Source: Candidatus Neomicrothrix sp. UBA814 (GTDB lineage: Bacteria > Actinomycetota > Acidimicrobiia > Acidimicrobiales > Poriferisodalaceae). Taken from it: a stretch of 64,000 nt of DNA. Positions 43,038-51,285 of this stretch are shown one piece after another. The stretch spans positions 372,001 through 436,000 of the forward strand of contig DBIA01000017.1 in NCBI GenBank assembly GCA_002296525.1, given 5' to 3'. The stretch's first letter is position 1; each line of letters begins with the position of its first letter. A program made the position numbers and the translations under genes. Under the pieces are notes generated by a model. The model made no database searches. It worked only from the letters and a program-made list of their open reading frames with translations, and was not told where the DNA came from.

Positions 43038-44257
43038 TAGTGAGTCTCGGGAACAGCTGAAATCAGCATTCCTGCTGCCTCTAAGTCTGCGATATCAGCA
43101 TCTGACAGGCCCAAAGCGGTCAAGATCTCCCGGTTATGTTCACCTTGAAAGGGTGGTAGACCGGCGTCGGGTAAATCGCAACCTCCAAAAATCCAGGGAG
43201 GAGCTGGGACTCGCGCGATTCCTCCCGACCGGTCATCGACTTCGCGGATGGCGCCCCGCTCTGAGGCCCATTCTGACTCTGCTATTTCCGATACGGTTCG
43301 AATCGTGCCCACAGCGAGGCCCGCTTCGCTCACCTGTGCTTCGAGTTCCTCAATAGTCCTGAATGTAAGAACCCACGCCCTGATTTCGCGGAGTAACTCA
43401 TCCCAGTTGTCGCGACGAAACTGAGCTGTGATGAAACGTGGATCAATCAGGAGATCGTTCCGTCGCATCATCGCGCAGTATCTCTGAAATACGAAAGTAG
43501 AGACTGGGCTAGCGGCGATAGTTATCTTCTGTCCATCTGGTAACTCGATTACCGGCGATTCTGGTGCGCTCAACGCCAGTGGCTCACCTTCAACATCGAT
43601 ATCGGACAGTTCATAGCTCACGCGGTCATTGACGCTGAGCATTGATGCGACCATCGCAACATCAACGTGTTGTCCTTCACCTGTCCGATTTCTGTGGTTT
43701 AGAGCCGCAAGTGTTGCTATAACTCCTTGAAGACCGGTGTAGACGTCAGCGTGGTTGTATGCGTCGTTCTCGGTTCGAGTTAACGCATCGCCGTAATGGC
43801 GACCAATGATCTCAGTGAAACCCGCTTCGGCTTGAACGGTTGGGGCAAATGCAGGTCGATTCCTCCAGGGTCCTGATTGTCCATACCCGCTTATCGAAAC
43901 CATAATGAGGTCTGGTTTGACAGCCCTCAAATCGTTGAAACCCAATCCGAAAAGGTCCAGAGTCCCAGGCCGAAAGTTTTCGACCACTATGTCCGCTCCC
44001 TCCACAAGCTTCTTTACGATCTCTTGTGCCTCAGGAAAATTCAGATCAATGGAAAGAGCCTGCTTCCCAGCGTTCTGCTGAGCGAAATACAGCGACATCG
44101 GTCCTACGTGTGGCTGACCACTTCGCCCTGTGTCAGGTGTCGGAGGTTCAATTTTGATTACATCTGCCCCCAAATCTCTCAAGGCTTTTGTGCAGTGAGG
44201 TCCGGCGAGCACCCGAGTGAAATCAACCACTCGGACACCATCGAGTGGCGACGTCAT
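43037..44257 (-). CDS. CaiB/BaiF-type (family III) CoA-transferase
   Basis: 406 residues. Moves CoA between carboxylic acids. Begins GVRVVDFTRVLAGPHCT (family signature), with VIKIEPPTPDTGR, ENFRPGTLDLFGL, MVSISGYGQSGPW and the HADVYTGLQG region that holds the catalytic Asp. Co-translated with an upstream crotonase (ATGA overlap) and downstream transporter, as in carnitine-type CaiB/CaiD/CaiT modules, although the actual acid is unknown. Confidence 0.92.
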   Translation of the reverse strand: MTSPLDGVRVVDFTRVLAGPHCTKALRDLGADVIKIEPPTPDTGRSGQPHVGPMSLYFAQQNAGKQALSIDLNFPEAQEIVKKLVEGADIVVENFRPGTLDLFGLGFNDLRAVKPDLIMVSISGYGQSGPWRNRPAFAPTVQAEAGFTEIIGRHYGDALTRTENDAYNHADVYTGLQGVIATLAALNHRNRTGEGQHVDVAMVASMLSVNDRVSYELSDIDVEGEPLALSAPESPVIELPDGQKITIAASPVSTFVFQRYCAMMRRNDLLIDPRFITAQFRRDNWDELLREIRAWVLTFRTIEELEAQVSEAGLAVGTIRTVSEIAESEWASERGAIREVDDRSGGIARVPAPPWIFGGCDLPDAGLPPFQGEHNREILTALGLSDADIADLEAAGMLISAVPETH

Positions 44258-45030
44258 GAGCCCTGAAAGATAGCTGTACCGGGTCCAGACTCAGCGAATG
44301 ACTCCAGGCCACTTTTGAGATCCTCGGACGCCCAAACAGCATTCGCTGCAGCTTCTTGTGCTTCGTCGGCGGCGCGTACGCCCTGAGTTGAGGCAATGGT
44401 GGCGAGTTCTTTGATTGCCGAATAGGCGATTGTGGGGCCAGCGGCAAGTTGCTGAGCCCACGATCGAGATGCGTCGTCAAGCGCCTCATCGGCAACCACG
44501 ACGTTGATGATTCCCCAGCGTTCAAGTAACTCGGGTTCATGCCGACGACCAAACATCGCGATCTCCTTTCCGCGAGCCAAACCAGCGCGTTCGACTACCC
44601 GCTGAACTCCGCCTAAAAGTGGCATGAGCCCGATAGAAGTTTCGACTAGTCCTAGCCTCGATGAGGCTCCCGCCATTATGAAATCGCAAGCGAGAGCTAT
44701 TTCGAAGCCGCCCCCCAAGGCCAAGCCATGTACGGCAGCGATAGTGGGTATGGGAATCGCCGCGAACCGGTCGAGCACGTCGACAGCTGCAACCCCGTCT
44801 CCGTCATCGCTACCGAAGCCATCGACGTCGGCGCCTGCAGAGAAGTGTTTCATTTCGCTCCGCAGCAGGATCGCCCTAGCTCCATTAGTAGGTGCATCCT
44901 CAAACGCAGTTAAAAGGTCCTCGATGAACCTTCCATTCAGGAGATTGTGTGGCGGTTTCGCCATAGTTATTACGGCGACTGCGCCATCAAGGTCTACGCG
45001 AATATGTTCATTTGCTTGGTCTTCTGACAC
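44254..45030 (-). CDS. Enoyl-CoA hydratase/isomerase family protein
   Basis: 258 residues from a GTG preceded by AAGGGGAA. Crotonase fold: RSEMKHFSAGADVDG and HGLALGGGFEIALACD (oxyanion hole). Active site: VETSIGLMPLLGGVQR keeps the first Glu, and GKEIAMFGRR the second, so hydratase activity is plausible. First gene of the crotonase - CoA-transferase - MFS - PPOX operon, where it would act on the CoA ester made by the transferase. Confidence 0.9.
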   Translation of the reverse strand: MSEDQANEHIRVDLDGAVAVITMAKPPHNLLNGRFIEDLLTAFEDAPTNGARAILLRSEMKHFSAGADVDGFGSDDGDGVAAVDVLDRFAAIPIPTIAAVHGLALGGGFEIALACDFIMAGASSRLGLVETSIGLMPLLGGVQRVVERAGLARGKEIAMFGRRHEPELLERWGIINVVVADEALDDASRSWAQQLAAGPTIAYSAIKELATIASTQGVRAADEAQEAAANAVWASEDLKSGLESFAESGPGTAIFQGS

Positions 45031-45131
45031 GGTTCCCCTTCAGGTTGACTTAGCGAGTCTTTCAGAAGCGATAAGGGTTTGCTGACTCATATCGCCCGCG
45101 GCTACTTCGCAATGACGCACCGATTCGCTGC

Positions 45132-45818
45132 CTAGTCATCAAAGCCCACGAAACTGGCGACCTCGTTCACACTTCGCCGCGTTGACTTAACATCGTTGGC
45201 AACGAAACTGTCGTCGGGATACCCCATAGCTACGCATGTCATGATGACTTGATCTTCGGGTATGTTGGCGTGCTCGCGCACCACATCCGACTGCATGATG
45301 CCTTGGCCGTTGATCACACATCCGAGCCCCTTGGTCCACGCCGCTAGCACCAATCCGTAAGTGACAGCACCACAGTCAAAATGGCCGACTGTATCGTGCT
45401 CAAGAGTTTTGTCACATGTCACGACTATTGACACCGGTGCGTCGAATTGGCGGAACCCTCGCATCGCCCAATCACGGCGCCGGTCTTTGTCGTCCCAGGC
45501 GATACCCATCGAGTCAAATAACTGAACTGCGATCTCAATTTGGCGTTCCCGGTGCACTCCTTCGTACCCGTGGTTAAGTGATATTTCTCTTTGTGGGGCA
45601 GCGCCGTTGACCATTCGTTCTGTATTTCCCTCACGAATCAGGTCAAGGGGTGCGCCTGTAAGAACGTGGAAATACCAGGGTTGGGTGTTCATGGAGGATG
45701 GAGCGCCTCCGGCTATCTCGATGATTTCTTCAATGACGTCTCGAGGTACCGGATCCTTGCGGTAACCGCGAACACTTCGGCGCTCTTGAACCATGTCTCG
45801 AAAGGAATCGGTGTCCAT
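45132..45818 (-). CDS. Nitroreductase family protein
   Basis: 228 residues. FMN-dependent NAD(P)H oxidoreductase fold: QERRSVRGYRKDPVP at the N-terminus, GGAPSSMNTQPWYFHVL (FMN/phosphate site) and KGLGCVINGQGI late in the protein. Members reduce nitroaromatics, quinones or enones. Stands alone on the minus strand with 101 bp to the crotonase operon start. The 95-bp divergent gap to the VOC gene holds the latter's -10 box. Confidence 0.9.
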   Translation of the reverse strand: MDTDSFRDMVQERRSVRGYRKDPVPRDVIEEIIEIAGGAPSSMNTQPWYFHVLTGAPLDLIREGNTERMVNGAAPQREISLNHGYEGVHRERQIEIAVQLFDSMGIAWDDKDRRRDWAMRGFRQFDAPVSIVVTCDKTLEHDTVGHFDCGAVTYGLVLAAWTKGLGCVINGQGIMQSDVVREHANIPEDQVIMTCVAMGYPDDSFVANDVKSTRRSVNEVASFVGFDD

Positions 45819-45901
45819 CCCAAAATCTCATTTCTCTTTGCTTGGGTTCACTAAACCAGATTGGCCTGCGTCGAACCAACTTGTTGCAAACTAACAGTGT
45901 C

Positions 45902-45907
45902 TAAGAT
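45902..45907 (+). promoter_or_regulatory. Predicted -10 box of the VOC gene (leaderless type)
   Basis: TAAGAT lies 6 nt before the ATG at 45914, with no Shine-Dalgarno. Confidence 0.42.
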
Positions 45908-45913
45908 TGCTTT

Positions 45914-46318
45914 ATGGGTGTAAGAGCTATGGGCGTCACAATCGACTGCGCTGACCCGGTGGGCCTAGCGGATTTTTGGTTCGAAGCCATAGGTTTCACA
46001 CATCGTGAAGGAGATGGAGGCCCGTACATAACTATCTCCGGCTCGAACCTCGACCGAGCTATCAATCATTTGACGTTCCAAAAGGTTCCCGAAGGGAAGT
46101 CATCAAAGAATCGAGTGCATCTAGATATCTTCGTGGATGATATAGATCTTGAAGTAGAGCGCCTTTCCCGGTTAGGTGCCACGGTTCTGACACCTGCGGG
46201 TGACCCGAGCCATCTGGGGTTTGTCGCGGTGATACTTGCTGACCCTGAGGGTGGAGAGTTCTGCGTTGTAGGTCGGCCTGAGCATCAGCCAGCCAACAGC
46301 GATTCGACGCATTCTTGA
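45914..46318 (+). CDS. VOC (glyoxalase/bleomycin-resistance-like) family protein
   Basis: 134 residues. Two beta-alpha-beta-beta-beta units: GVTIDCADPVGLADFWFEA begins the first, HLDIFVDDIDLEVERLSRLGA the second, and LADPEGGEFCVVG closes it. This form (metal-ligand Glu near the end, D-P-x-G-x-x-F/E-C) is typical of actinobacterial glyoxalase-like proteins; substrate unknown. Its last 34 bp overlap the convergent Gfo/Idh/MocA gene. Confidence 0.85.
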   Translation: MGVRAMGVTIDCADPVGLADFWFEAIGFTHREGDGGPYITISGSNLDRAINHLTFQKVPEGKSSKNRVHLDIFVDDIDLEVERLSRLGATVLTPAGDPSHLGFVAVILADPEGGEFCVVGRPEHQPANSDSTHS

Positions 46319-47241
46319 ACCACTAGCGCTTCTCGGAAGGTGGCGATCGTGTGATCTTCGCCACGCATCATCAGATCCAATTGCGTTAACTGAGCGGTGT
46401 AGGCATCGATTCCGAGCTGTTCTCTAGTCAAGTTGAGCAAATCAACCCAGCCTTCGCCTGGTTCAAACACTTGTAGTCGATACCAATCCCAAATCCGTAT
46501 GGCGCTCTTGCTGCCTCTCAAAGTTAGATCCACAACATCAGACCCTGCGCCGACGCTCGTCCCTGCTAGCGAAACAGGAACCGACGGAGATGAAAGATGT
46601 GCCAGGGCTGTCGTCTCACATAGGGAGCCATCCGAGCCGTCTTCGTAGCGCACGTGGCTGTGATCGAGCGTGAGGTCGCCCACTATTCGATTGGCTAGAA
46701 AAATAAAGTGTGAGACGACTTCGCGGATCCAGCCGCCTTGGTCTCGGAACCGCAGCCACTGGGCGTTGTCGTGCCAAGACCTCGGCCATTGAGAGAAGTG
46801 GAATCGAAGATCAGCGCGAATTAAATCTCCCAATTTTGAGTCGGTGACCATCTGCTGCATCTTGGTGGCAGATGGTGCTGCGCTGAACACAAAGTTGACC
46901 CCTGCTGGCAGGTTGCTCTCTTCTACTTCGGTGACGAGTTTTTGGCTGGATTGAAGGTCGATGCCTAAGGGCTTTTCGCAAAAGATTGCCGTTTCGTTTT
47001 TCAGACAATCTTGAACGTATTGGGAATGGTGGAGGGGTGGTACTGCTATGTACACCAGGTCTGATTGTCGGATTACAGCGTGTGCGTCTCCGACGATATT
47101 GACGAGTTCTTTGTGAGATGAACAAGCATTGGGGTCAAGGTCCCACGCGGCGACCAACTCAAACGCGTCGTGTGAGTTGAACTGTTCTACAAACCGTGAC
47201 CCCACTGTCCCAAGTCCAATTATTCCTACTCGGTGCACCAT
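46285..47241 (-). CDS. Gfo/Idh/MocA family oxidoreductase
   Basis: 318 residues. N-terminal Rossmann domain VGIIGLGTVGSRF (GxGxxG) with SDLVYIAVPPLHHSQYV and the family motif FCEKPLGID; C-terminal alpha/beta domain with strands around RADLRFHFSQWPRSW. NAD(P)-dependent oxidation or reduction of a sugar, inositol or related compound. It stands alone, divergent from the LLM gene at 47360 and overlapping the VOC gene at its 3' end. Confidence 0.9.
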   Translation of the reverse strand: MVHRVGIIGLGTVGSRFVEQFNSHDAFELVAAWDLDPNACSSHKELVNIVGDAHAVIRQSDLVYIAVPPLHHSQYVQDCLKNETAIFCEKPLGIDLQSSQKLVTEVEESNLPAGVNFVFSAAPSATKMQQMVTDSKLGDLIRADLRFHFSQWPRSWHDNAQWLRFRDQGGWIREVVSHFIFLANRIVGDLTLDHSHVRYEDGSDGSLCETTALAHLSSPSVPVSLAGTSVGAGSDVVDLTLRGSKSAIRIWDWYRLQVFEPGEGWVDLLNLTREQLGIDAYTAQLTQLDLMMRGEDHTIATFREALVVQECVESLLAG

Positions 47242-47359
47242 GATCAGAGTTTGTCATTTAGTTGGGTTTCGCGTGGTTCACATGCGGTTTATGGGAGCGA
47301 GTCGGTTCCGAATTGTCTGGCAGTGTAAGTTCGTGGCGTCATGACTTAGGGGGTACTTC

Positions 47360-48466
47360 ATGCATACCGGCTACACAGTCGTTTTTCAGAATCCGTTCAA
47401 TGGTCTACCCGACCACGAGGTATATCAAGAAGAACTTCGCCTCTGTGATCTGGCCGTAGAGCTCGGCTTTAAATCGCTCTGGACGGTTGAACACCATTTC
47501 GATGACTACACCATGTGCCCTGAGCCCGTTCAGTTTTTGTCTTATATGGCCGGTAAGCACCCTGATGTTCTTCTGGGTACTGGAGTGATTGTGTTGCCGT
47601 GGCACGACCCTCTTCGAATTACCGAAGACATAGCGCTTCTGGACACCATGTCTGAAGGCCGAATGATTCTCGGGATCGGCCGAGGATTGGCACGCATTGA
47701 GTACGAGGGGTTCAGAGTTGACATGAACTCTTCCCGTGAACGACTTGTAGCGTACGCAGGGCTGGTCATGGAGGCGCTGGAGTCCGGCAAAATGGAGTAC
47801 GAGAACGAATTCGGCTCTCAACCATTGCGAGAAATTCGGCCCCGACCACAACACTCCTTTAGAGGTCGATCCTACGCTGCGGCAGTTTCTCCAGAGTCGA
47901 TGCCTCTGATGGCAGAGCTCGGATATGGAGTACTGGTGATTCCTCAAAAGCCCTGGGCAGTAGTGCAAGAAGATCTTGCGGAATACAACCGGGTCTATGA
48001 AGAGGTAAATGGAGAGCCTGGCCCACCACCATTTTCTGGCGGTTCAGTGTTCGTCGATGAAAGTGCCGACCGAGCCGAGGAGATGGCTCGCAAATATATA
48101 GGGGCCAACTACGAAAGCGTCATGCGGCATTACGAGTTCCAAAAGGCGCCGCATGAGGGCGTTAAAGGCTACGAGTTCTACACCGGTATCTCGAGCTACA
48201 TCGAGAAGCAGGGCGCTGATCGAGCAGCCCAAGATTTCGTTGACTTGATGCCCTGGGGCACTCCCGAGCAGGTACTGGAGAAGTTCGATCACATGCGTAA
48301 GATGATCGGGATGAACGCCGTCATGCCCGGATTTAGCTACGGGGGTATGCCGTTCGCGGATGCAGAAGCATCAATGCGGTTATTCGCTGAACAATGCCTG
48401 CCGGAACTGCTGAGTTGGGAATGCCCGCCCCTCGAAGTTCCTGGAGCGAAACCGGAGTATCGATAA
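47360..48466 (+). CDS. LLM-class (luciferase-like) flavin-dependent oxidoreductase
   Basis: 368 residues. Same type as the 33747 gene: TVVFQNPFNGLPDHEVYQ, LWTVEHHFDDYTMCP, VIVLPWHDPLRITED, GRMILGIGRGLAR and MPWGTPEQVLEKF line up along the whole length, so the two are paralogues. GGGGG about 6-10 nt before the ATG serves as ribosome site. Followed after 22 bp by gamma-glutamyltransferase, so probably co-transcribed. Substrate unknown. Confidence 0.9.
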   Translation: MHTGYTVVFQNPFNGLPDHEVYQEELRLCDLAVELGFKSLWTVEHHFDDYTMCPEPVQFLSYMAGKHPDVLLGTGVIVLPWHDPLRITEDIALLDTMSEGRMILGIGRGLARIEYEGFRVDMNSSRERLVAYAGLVMEALESGKMEYENEFGSQPLREIRPRPQHSFRGRSYAAAVSPESMPLMAELGYGVLVIPQKPWAVVQEDLAEYNRVYEEVNGEPGPPPFSGGSVFVDESADRAEEMARKYIGANYESVMRHYEFQKAPHEGVKGYEFYTGISSYIEKQGADRAAQDFVDLMPWGTPEQVLEKFDHMRKMIGMNAVMPGFSYGGMPFADAEASMRLFAEQCLPELLSWECPPLEVPGAKPEYR

Positions 48467-48488
48467 TCGACTAGGGAGGAACTTTCTT

Positions 48489-50099
48489 ATGGCGGAATAC
48501 CCAGTCGGCATGGTTGTCGCGGCTCAGCCCGAGGCAGTCGAAGCAGGGGCCGAAGTCCTGCGTAACGGAGGAAATGCTGTCGACGCAGCAATCGCATGTG
48601 GACTGGTAGCGGGCGTTGTGGACCCTCAAATGTGTGGCATTGCAGGGTTTGGCAACATGCAGGTCTATTTGCCTGGTCAGGGCGTCCACCAATGCATCGA
48701 CTTCCACGCTAAATCACCATTAGCTACCAAAGCAGATCAATGGGCCGACATCATTGTCGGTGAAACTAGAGACGGGTTTGGGTTTGTGCTTGAAGGCAAC
48801 GTCAATGACGTTGGATACCAAGCCATTGCAACGCCTGGGTCGCTGAAGGCGTACTTCGAAGCGCAGACAACATGGGGAAAGAAAGACTGGGAAGAAATTG
48901 TTGGTCCGGCAATCAAATGGGCTGAAAATGGTTTTGTGGTTCGCCCTCATGTAGCTGGATGGTGGTCTGAAGGCGCGACGATGGGCAGAGCCCATAATGT
49001 CGATCGTCTCAAATATTCAGCCACAGGGCGCGATATCTACTTCCGGTCCGACGGGTCCCTTAAACGCGTCGGCGATACCGTAGTGAATCCCGATATGGCT
49101 GGAACGCTTCGGCTAATAGCTGCTGAAGGCGCAGACGTCTTCTACAGCGGTGAGTTGGGGACACGAATCGCGGAGGACATCTCGGCCCATGGCGGGTCGC
49201 TAGACGATCGGGACCTTGCCAACTACCAAACCACCCATAATGAACCGCTTGAGTCGACTTATCGGGGGCTCGGAGTGACGACGAACCGTCCACCCGGCGG
49301 GGGAGTCATGGTGCTCGAAATGCTCAACATTCTCGAAAACTTTGATTTGCGTTCCATGGGTCACAACACTGTCGAATATGTGCGCACCGTAACCGAAGCC
49401 ATGAAGCGAGCGACGTCAGATAAGGATAACTATGTCGGCGATCCCGAACATTTCGAGGTTCCGCTCGAATGGCTGATTTCGAAAGAGCACGCTCAGGACC
49501 AAGCGCGAATGATTGCAACTGGTACTCGAGCAAAGGTAGAGCGGCTCTCCTACGAAGCGAAAGATACAACACACGTCTGTGTAGTGGACCGAGATGGAAA
49601 TGCCGTATCAATGACCCACTCGCTTGGTATGCCTTCAGGTGTTATCACCGATGGGCTTGGATTTATGTACAACGGCTGCATGGCTGTCTTCGATCCCCGA
49701 CCAGGAAATGCAGATTCATTAGCTCCTGGTAAAAGTCGCTTTAGCTCCCTTTGCCCAACCATGGCTTTTGAGGGCGACAACCTGAAATACGTCGTAGGCG
49801 CGCCTGGGGGTACACAAATAGCTATGGGCGTCACCCAGGTGCTGTTAAATAGCATTGATTTCGATATGAACATGCTTGAAGCTGTTTCAGCTCCACGGGT
49901 ATCTGGTACGAGCGACGCTATTGACGTCTCAAACGGCATTCCGTGGAGTGTTACCGAAGCCTTGGAAAGTGAAGGCTATGAGGTAATCCGAAGTCCTCGA
50001 ACCCATGACTTCGCATGGGTTCACGGAATTAGAGTCGGATCCGATGGCATTGATGGTGGAGCTGACCCCGCTGCCGATGGCGTAGTGCAGTCTGTCTAA
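48489..50099 (+). CDS. Gamma-glutamyltransferase family protein
   Basis: 536 residues, Ntn-hydrolase. GMVVAAQPEAVEAGAEVLRNGG is the family start, and DTTHVCVVDRDGNAVSMTHS holds the autocleavage/catalytic Thr (first Thr of TTH). The following SLGMPSGV and a PTMAFEG segment fit. There is no signal peptide, so a cytoplasmic enzyme is suggested, unlike periplasmic E. coli Ggt. It may act on gamma-glutamyl, cephalosporin-like or another amide substrate. GGGAGGA precedes the ATG. Its stop overlaps the convergent P450 gene by 4 bp. Confidence 0.88.
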   Translation: MAEYPVGMVVAAQPEAVEAGAEVLRNGGNAVDAAIACGLVAGVVDPQMCGIAGFGNMQVYLPGQGVHQCIDFHAKSPLATKADQWADIIVGETRDGFGFVLEGNVNDVGYQAIATPGSLKAYFEAQTTWGKKDWEEIVGPAIKWAENGFVVRPHVAGWWSEGATMGRAHNVDRLKYSATGRDIYFRSDGSLKRVGDTVVNPDMAGTLRLIAAEGADVFYSGELGTRIAEDISAHGGSLDDRDLANYQTTHNEPLESTYRGLGVTTNRPPGGGVMVLEMLNILENFDLRSMGHNTVEYVRTVTEAMKRATSDKDNYVGDPEHFEVPLEWLISKEHAQDQARMIATGTRAKVERLSYEAKDTTHVCVVDRDGNAVSMTHSLGMPSGVITDGLGFMYNGCMAVFDPRPGNADSLAPGKSRFSSLCPTMAFEGDNLKYVVGAPGGTQIAMGVTQVLLNSIDFDMNMLEAVSAPRVSGTSDAIDVSNGIPWSVTEALESEGYEVIRSPRTHDFAWVHGIRVGSDGIDGGADPAADGVVQSV

Positions 50100-51271
50100 C
50101 CCTGACCCCACGCAACTGGCACAGCCAGCGGACCTCGAAAAGCCCAGCCTCCAAATTTAACCGGCGAAGCCTCATCATCTAAATGGAGTTCTGTGAGACG
50201 TTCGAAGATTTTTGGAATAGCAACGTCGCCGACCAAACTTCTTGAGGCTGCAGCTCCGGCGCAAAAATGTGGTCCGGCTCCGAACGTCAAAGCGGCGCCC
50301 GTATCGCGAGTGGTATCGAAGCGCTCAGGGTCGGAGAAATATTTTTCGTCTCTATTGGCTGAACTGAACATGAAGAAAACCCGTTCTTCGGCTTCGAAGT
50401 CAACATCTCCGTAGGAATGGTCAACGGCGATGCGGCGCGGAGACATACCAATGGGAGCAATCCAGCGGCAGTACTCCTCGAACACTTGCTGCCACGAGAC
50501 CGCACCCGACATGACGAAGTCAAGCTGTTCGGGGTGCGTTAATAGTGCCCAGATCGCCCCGGCGATGGCATCCCGGGGTTCGTTTTGACCACCAGAGATA
50601 GTTAATTTGATGTTTGCCCTGACTTTGTCTTCGGGCATGCCAGCCTGTGTCATCACCGACAAGAGGCTTGCATCAGGTTTTTTATGTAGTTCGGGTAGAC
50701 GTTGGTCGATTGCGGTGTCGATCGCAGCGGTAGCTGCGTTGCAAATTTTTTCGATTTCAGGGTCGCCTGTGTAGTTCGCAACGCCGTCAATCATCGCCTG
50801 ACTCCAGGCATCCAAATCCTGATAGGTGACCTGGGTGAGTCCCGTGATGGCCTTTAAAGCCTCTCCACTTACCGCAGTGGCGTAAGCGGGTACCAGGTCG
50901 GTTGCCCCTGATGAGTCAAAGCCATCCAGAACTCTGTCAGTTAATTCGATGAACAAGTCGGCCCAGATTTTTTCCACTTTTCGCGGTGAAATAGTCGGGT
51001 AATAGACGAAACGCTCCTCGCGGTGTTCATCGCCATCTTTTCGCATCATGTTTCGTCCCATGAGCACGTTCATTAAGCCGCCCGGTTGTTCTGAGGAGAA
51101 CACTGCAACATTCTTTTCACATATATGAATGTCATCCCGGCGAGTGATCAACGTTGCACCGATCTCAGGGACATAACAAATCGGCGCGCTCGCACGCATT
51201 TCGGCAAGAATTGGGTATGGATCGGCCCAAAAAGCAGCAGGATCGATACTGACCACTGGTGCAGATGACAT
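50096..51271 (-). CDS. Cytochrome P450
   Basis: About 391 residues from the ATG at 51271 (MSSAPVVSIDPAAFWADPYP). Haem-binding loop FGAGPHFCAGAAAS (Cys thiolate), K-helix ExxR in EEYCRWIAP, I-helix ISGGQNEPRDAIAGAI where the usual AGxxT is altered to the GGxxEPRD form of a bacterial subgroup. Soluble class I enzyme needing ferredoxin partners; none is nearby. Substrate unknown. Starts only 14 bp from the divergent amidase ATG. Confidence 0.93.
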   Translation of the reverse strand: MSSAPVVSIDPAAFWADPYPILAEMRASAPICYVPEIGATLITRRDDIHICEKNVAVFSSEQPGGLMNVLMGRNMMRKDGDEHREERFVYYPTISPRKVEKIWADLFIELTDRVLDGFDSSGATDLVPAYATAVSGEALKAITGLTQVTYQDLDAWSQAMIDGVANYTGDPEIEKICNAATAAIDTAIDQRLPELHKKPDASLLSVMTQAGMPEDKVRANIKLTISGGQNEPRDAIAGAIWALLTHPEQLDFVMSGAVSWQQVFEEYCRWIAPIGMSPRRIAVDHSYGDVDFEAEERVFFMFSSANRDEKYFSDPERFDTTRDTGAALTFGAGPHFCAGAAASRSLVGDVAIPKIFERLTELHLDDEASPVKFGGWAFRGPLAVPVAWGQG

Positions 51272-51285
51272 CGAGCCAGCATTAC

